64,000 nt of DNA from Porphyromonas circumdentaria (GTDB lineage: Bacteria; Bacteroidota; Bacteroidia; Bacteroidales; Porphyromonadaceae), in NCBI RefSeq assembly GCF_900167105.1, contig NZ_FUXE01000001.1:116203-180202 (forward strand), given 5' to 3'. This document shows, in pieces, positions 60,157 to 64,000 of the stretch. The position numbers and the translations under genes are program-made. The notes beneath the pieces are model-generated. The model did no database searches, was not told the DNA's origin, and saw only the letters and a list, made by a program, of their open reading frames with translations. How positions within the stretch are numbered: the stretch's first letter is position 1; every line of letters begins with the position of its first letter.

Positions 60157-61488
60157 ATGGCAACACAAGCTTTTAAGAAGATATATACCAAGATAACAAA
60201 TGTTACCAAGGCTACTTGTATGCTCAAAGCTACAGGTGTCGGTAATGATGAATTGGCTCAGATACACGGTCGTCTGGCTCAGGTCGTGAAAATTGTTGGA
60301 GAGGAAGTTACTCTTCAGGTTTTTGAAGGGACTGAAGGTATTCCTACGAATGCTGAGGTCGTTTTTATGGGCAAGGCTCCAACGCTGAAAGTAGGAGACC
60401 AGTTGGCTGGTCGTTTCTTCAATGCCTATGGATTTCCTATTGATGGAGGGGCAGTTCCTGAGGGAAAGGAGGTAGAGCTCGGAGGCCCTTCGGTAAATCC
60501 AGTGCGTCGTAAACAACCTTCTGAGTTAATTGCAACGGGAATTGCAGGAATAGACCTGAACAATACTCTGGTAACAGGTCAAAAGATACCTTTCTTTACT
60601 GATCCAGACCAACCTTTTAATGAGGTGATGGCTATGGTGGCGATGCGTGCTAAGAGTGATAAAATTATTCTGGGAGGTATGGGAATGACTAATGATGACT
60701 ACTTGTTCTTCAAGAATACATTTAGTAACGCTGGTGCACTGGATCGTATCGTTAGCTTTATCAATACAACAGAGGATCCTTCTGTAGAGCGCCTTTTGAT
60801 ACCAGATATGGCACTTACAGCAGCAGAGTATTTTGCCGTAGAAAAGAATGAAAAAGTGCTTGTTCTTCTGACGGATATGACCAACTATGCCGACGCTTTG
60901 GCGATCGTTTCTAATCGTATGGATCAGATCCCTTCGAAAGACTCTATGCCAGGATCTATTTACTCAGATCTTGCTAAAATTTATGAGAAGGCTGTACAGT
61001 TCCCTGAAGGGGGGTCTATCACCATTATTGCGGTAACTACTCTGTCGGGAGGTGATATCACGCATGCTGTACCTGATAATACAGGGTACATTACGGAAGG
61101 GCAGCTTTACTTACGTAGAGATACTAACGTGGGTAAGGTTATTATTGATCCATTCCGTTCACTCTCTCGTTTGAAGCAGCTTGTTATTGGTAAGAAAACG
61201 CGTGAAGATCACCCACAAGTAATGAACGCGGCCGTTCGTCTTTTCTCAGATGCGGCAAATGCTCAAACAAAGATGGAGAATGGATTTGATCTTACTGATT
61301 ACGATACTCGTTCTTTAGCTTTTGCAGAGGATTACTCTCGTCAGTTACTCGCAATTGACGTGAACGTTGATACAGATGAAATGCTTGATATTGCCTGGAG
61401 GCTTTTTGCAGAACACTTTACCCCAACAGAGGTAAACCTAAGACAGGCTCTTGTCGATAAGTATTGGGTAGGAGAGAAAAATGCTTAA
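60157..61488 (+). CDS. V-type ATP synthase subunit B
   Basis: 443 residues. No P-loop glycine lysine motif, as expected for the non-catalytic nucleotide-binding subunit; typical segments are FNAYGFPIDGG near 88, PSELIATGIAGIDLNNTLVTGQKIPFF near 125-150 and DMTNYADALAIVSNRMDQIPS near 245-265. 18 bp after subunit A and 18 bp before subunit D. Confidence 0.97.
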   Translation: MATQAFKKIYTKITNVTKATCMLKATGVGNDELAQIHGRLAQVVKIVGEEVTLQVFEGTEGIPTNAEVVFMGKAPTLKVGDQLAGRFFNAYGFPIDGGAVPEGKEVELGGPSVNPVRRKQPSELIATGIAGIDLNNTLVTGQKIPFFTDPDQPFNEVMAMVAMRAKSDKIILGGMGMTNDDYLFFKNTFSNAGALDRIVSFINTTEDPSVERLLIPDMALTAAEYFAVEKNEKVLVLLTDMTNYADALAIVSNRMDQIPSKDSMPGSIYSDLAKIYEKAVQFPEGGSITIIAVTTLSGGDITHAVPDNTGYITEGQLYLRRDTNVGKVIIDPFRSLSRLKQLVIGKKTREDHPQVMNAAVRLFSDAANAQTKMENGFDLTDYDTRSLAFAEDYSRQLLAIDVNVDTDEMLDIAWRLFAEHFTPTEVNLRQALVDKYWVGEKNA

Positions 61489-61505
61489 TAGAGGCTGTAT
61501 AGGTT

Positions 61506-62129
61506 ATGGCTATTAAGTTTCAGTATAATAGAACTTCTCTTCAGCAGCAAGAAAAACAGCTAAAGATGCGTGTTCGTACACTCCCTACTATTAAAAGTAA
61601 GGAGAGTGCCTTGCGCCTTGAGGTAAAAAAGACCAAAACAGAGGCCGCAAATTTGGAACGCAAGTTAGAAGAGGGGATTTCGAGCTATCACCACATGGTT
61701 GGTCTCTGGAATGAATTTGACACCAGCCTTATAACAGTACGTAATGTGCGCCTTTCCTCCAAAAAGATTGCAGGGGTACTTGTGCCTGTTTTGGATGGAA
61801 TTGATTTTGAGGTGAAGTCTTTTAGTTTATTTAATTCTCCTTCTTGGTTTTCCGAAGGCCTTGATCTTCTTAAGGTACTTGCAACAACAGGTATTGAAGC
61901 TGAGTTTTTGGGGTTAAAACTGGATTTTTTGGAGTATGCTCGAAAGAAAACAACTCAGAAAGTAAATCTTTTTGAGAAAGTACAGATTCCTGGCTATAAG
62001 GATGCTATTCGGAAAATTAAGCGTTACTTGGAGGATGAAGAAAGTCTTTCTAAGTCTTCTCAGAAGATTATGCGTGCAAATATTGAAGAACGTGAACGTA
62101 AGGAGAAAGAGAAGGAGGCTAGGCTATGA
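61506..62129 (+). CDS. V-type ATP synthase subunit D
   Basis: 207 residues, mostly two long helices (1-75 and 155-207) that form the central rotor shaft; FQYNRTSLQQQEKQLKMRVRTLPTIKSKES at the start is the family signature. It overlaps subunit I by 4 bp. Confidence 0.93.
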   Translation: MAIKFQYNRTSLQQQEKQLKMRVRTLPTIKSKESALRLEVKKTKTEAANLERKLEEGISSYHHMVGLWNEFDTSLITVRNVRLSSKKIAGVLVPVLDGIDFEVKSFSLFNSPSWFSEGLDLLKVLATTGIEAEFLGLKLDFLEYARKKTTQKVNLFEKVQIPGYKDAIRKIKRYLEDEESLSKSSQKIMRANIEERERKEKEKEARL

Positions 62130-63745
62130 TTGAAAGAATGCATAAATATCTTTTCTTGGTTTATCACAAAGAGTATGAGGCTTTTTTACATCAGCTACGT
62201 TCTCTGGGTGTCGTGCATATTAAGGAGAATAAAAATACAAAGCAATTCGACGAGTTGCAATCTTTGTTGAGCACAAGAAAGGAACTTGCAAGTTTAGTTC
62301 GACACATTAAAGCCCGTCGCTCCAAAGATGCCCCAGAGGTAACTTCTGTTATTCCCGCAACATTGGAGGGAGGAGAGAAAGCTATAAAGGAAATCTTACA
62401 GTTGTTCAAAGATGAAGAGCATTTTGTAAATCAAGTTGCCTCCCAAAAAAGGGAGATTGCTTATTGGAATATTTGGGGGGAGTATAGTGTTGAGTTATTA
62501 CAAAAGCTCAAAGAGCATGGCTATCCTATTCATTTCCACATGGTGCCTTCCCAACAGTATAAGGAGGAGTGGGAGACAACTTTCCGTGCTGTGCGAATAA
62601 ATGATTTGAGGGCACAGACCTACTTCATAACGATAGGGGAGCTCCCTGCTGGAGAGTATTTAGGGGCAGAGGAGATAAAAGCTCCGAAGTATACAATTGC
62701 CGAGAAAGAGGAACAGTTGAGTCTTTTAGAGCAGGAATTGGAGAGTATCAGAAAGAAGATTACGGAGTTTGCCGATACTCGTATAGGAGAGTTGCAGGGA
62801 TATGATTTGTTATTGAGCCGTCAATATGACTTCTCAAACGCTTTGTTACAAGCTGATACCGAGGCAGAGGATACTTTGATGCTATTAGAAGGGTGGGTGC
62901 CTGAGAAAATTTCTGAGACACTGACTGACTCTTTAGCAGATACTTTGTGCTATTTCAAGCAAGTAGAGATTGAGGAGAGTGACAATATTCCTATAAAATT
63001 GTCCAATAACCGCTATGCTCGTTTGTTTGAACCCATCACGAAGATGTACTCACTGCCCAACTATGGAGAAATAGATATTACGGCTCTTTTTGCTCCATTT
63101 TTCATGCTTTTCTTTGCTCTTTGTTTCGGAGACGGAGGTTATGGATTATTGCTTTTCTTGGGAGCAACTATCGCAAAGATGAAAACAAAGTCAGCTTCCG
63201 TTAAGTCTCTCTCTTCTATGATGCAGTGGTTAGGAGGTACTACAGCCATTGTTGGCTCCCTTATGGGAACTGTTTTTGGTATGGTAATGCCTTGGGCTGG
63301 AAATGATCTTTTAGGTAGCGTAAGCGACGACTACTTCTTAAATCAAGACAATATGATGGCTCTTGCTGTAGTATTGGGGCTTATACAGATTGTTTTTGGT
63401 AAGTTCATCGCGGGTTATAAAACGCAAAAGCAACGTGGCTTTAAGTATGGATTATCCAGCTACGCCTGGGCGATGCTTATACTATTTGGAGCACTGGGTT
63501 ATGTTGCCAGTATGTTGTCCTCCTCTCAGGGAGATTGGGCCAAGGCAGTATCTCAAGTGTTCTTTGGCATAGCAGCGGTTTCATTTTTGATAGCTCTTTT
63601 CTACAATACTCCAGGAAAGAATATCTTCCTGAATTTAGGTTCTGGCCTTTGGGCTACGTACAACAATGCCTCTGGGCTTTTGGGAGATGCAGATTCCAGA
63701 GTCAAGTGCAACGTTGTTGCAAATATACGTCAAGGGCTTCTATAG
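62126..63745 (+). pseudogene. V-type ATP synthase subunit I, disrupted by an IS30-family element
   Basis: About 521 native residues, starting MIERMHKYLFLVYH, then an N-terminal cytoplasmic domain to about 310 and the membrane domain from FAPFFMLFFALCFGDGGYGLLL. The native frame is lost after GLLGD at about 63688. The next 18 codons are IS sequence ending in a TAG at 63743-63745. Intact subunits continue with GLLGDVLSYIRLFALGLSG and two or more further helices, so the last helices of the ion-channel part are missing. The proteolipid subunit K normally follows; its state beyond the window is unknown. The V-ATPase is probably not functional unless another copy exists. Confidence 0.88.
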
Positions 63746-64000
63746 GAGATTGAAAGTTTAGCTTTTTTCTGGGTCTGTTGTTTAGCAGGCTTTGTATTGT
63801 TTTGATTTGTAGTTTCGATATTTCGGAGAAAGAGGTTCCTTTCGGTATATATTGTCTTATTAGTTTGTTTAGATGTTCTATGTGTGGTTTGTCGGTTGAG
63901 CAATAGGGTTTTGCAAAGAAAACGGGAATTTTGAGTGCCCTTTCGATGGAAGAAAAAGCCATAAACTCGGCACCATTGTCCGTTGTGATGGAATGTAGCA
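63689..64000 (-). mobile_element. IS30-family insertion sequence (left part, continues past the window)
   Basis: Sequence unlike subunit I begins between about 63689 and 63692. On the - strand it encodes the C-terminal part of an IS30-type transposase. The left terminal inverted repeat must lie within 63689-63705, but without the other end it cannot be defined, and no target duplication can be read. Confidence 0.85.
63702..64000 (-). CDS. IS30-family transposase, C-terminal part (partial)
   Basis: The frame is open from the window end (64000) to TGA at 63702-63704, about 98 residues. It reads ITTDNGAEF (second catalytic Asp of the DDE triad), then PHIEHLNKLIRQYIPKGTSF with the catalytic Glu in the NENxNGLIRQ-like context, and LNNRPRKKLNFQSPIEAL, the classical IS30 tail. 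The N-terminal HTH and first Asp are beyond the window. No frameshift, so the element may still be active. Confidence 0.9.
   Translation of the reverse strand, partial: LHSITTDNGAEFMAFSSIERALKIPVFFAKPYCSTDKPHIEHLNKLIRQYIPKGTSFSEISKLQIKTIQSLLNNRPRKKLNFQSPIEALDVYLQQRCT

Overview
The window looks like a chromosomal segment of a Bacteroidota bacterium, most likely Porphyromonas or a close relative. The evidence is Bacteroidota-type promoters (TAnnTTTG -7 boxes), a protein with a type IX secretion sorting domain, DUF4494, DUF1573 and DUF4834 family proteins, an AddB-like nuclease without a helicase P-loop, and a V-type ATPase operon with a DUF2764 gene between subunits E and A. The species cannot be fixed from the sequence alone.

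Region 1 (1 to about 19.3 kb) is an integrated mobilizable element whose left end lies outside the window. Positions 1-7155 (+ strand) hold the tail of an excisionase-like gene, a tyrosine recombinase, a membrane protein of unknown role, a helix-turn-helix protein, a DUF3987 ATPase-like protein, a zinc-finger/Toprim primase-like protein, a MobC-like accessory protein, a relaxase and a membrane-anchored coiled-coil protein. Several strong dyads lie between these genes, including a candidate oriT just before mobC. From 18529 down to 7362 (- strand) runs a closely packed defence cluster: hipB-hipS-hipT (three-part HipBST-type toxin-antitoxin), hsdM-hsdS-hsdR (type I restriction-modification) and sir2-herA (SIR2-HerA, 'Nezha'-type anti-phage module). 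It ends at a strong terminator at 7210-7166. About 0.8 kb of mostly non-coding DNA follows on the right and should contain the element's right end.

Region 2 (19.4-28.1 kb, - strand) holds housekeeping genes: an endonuclease/exonuclease/phosphatase-fold protein and an apparent operon of a CPBP protease, an AddB-like nuclease, an M3 metallopeptidase, an SpmA/SpmB-type transporter-like protein and YbeY.

Region 3 (28.8-36.6 kb, mostly + strand) holds an SDR-type epimerase-like protein, a degenerate GH92-like lipoprotein, an unknown exported protein, AhpC and AhpF, tRNA-Pro(TGG) on the - strand, and a D-2-hydroxyacid dehydrogenase. Region 4 (36.7-45.8 kb, - strand) holds two thioredoxin-fold lipoproteins, a DHOD-like/YggS/DUF4494 operon, TadA, a T9SS-sorted protein, a sirtuin and QueH.

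Region 5 (46-56.7 kb, + strand) holds Dps, two DUF1573 proteins, TrmB, an Mrp-type P-loop ATPase, RNase P RNA, RsmH, phosphatidylserine decarboxylase and synthase, an acyltransferase, an omega-amidase-like nitrilase and MsrAB. Region 6 (56.8-64 kb) is the V-ATPase operon E-DUF2764-A-B-D-I. Subunit I is cut near residue 521 by an IS30-family element that runs off the end of the window.

Two roughly 95-bp AT-rich elements with terminal inverted repeats, at 28.5 and 45.0 kb, are clearly related to each other and look like a small dispersed repeat or MITE family.
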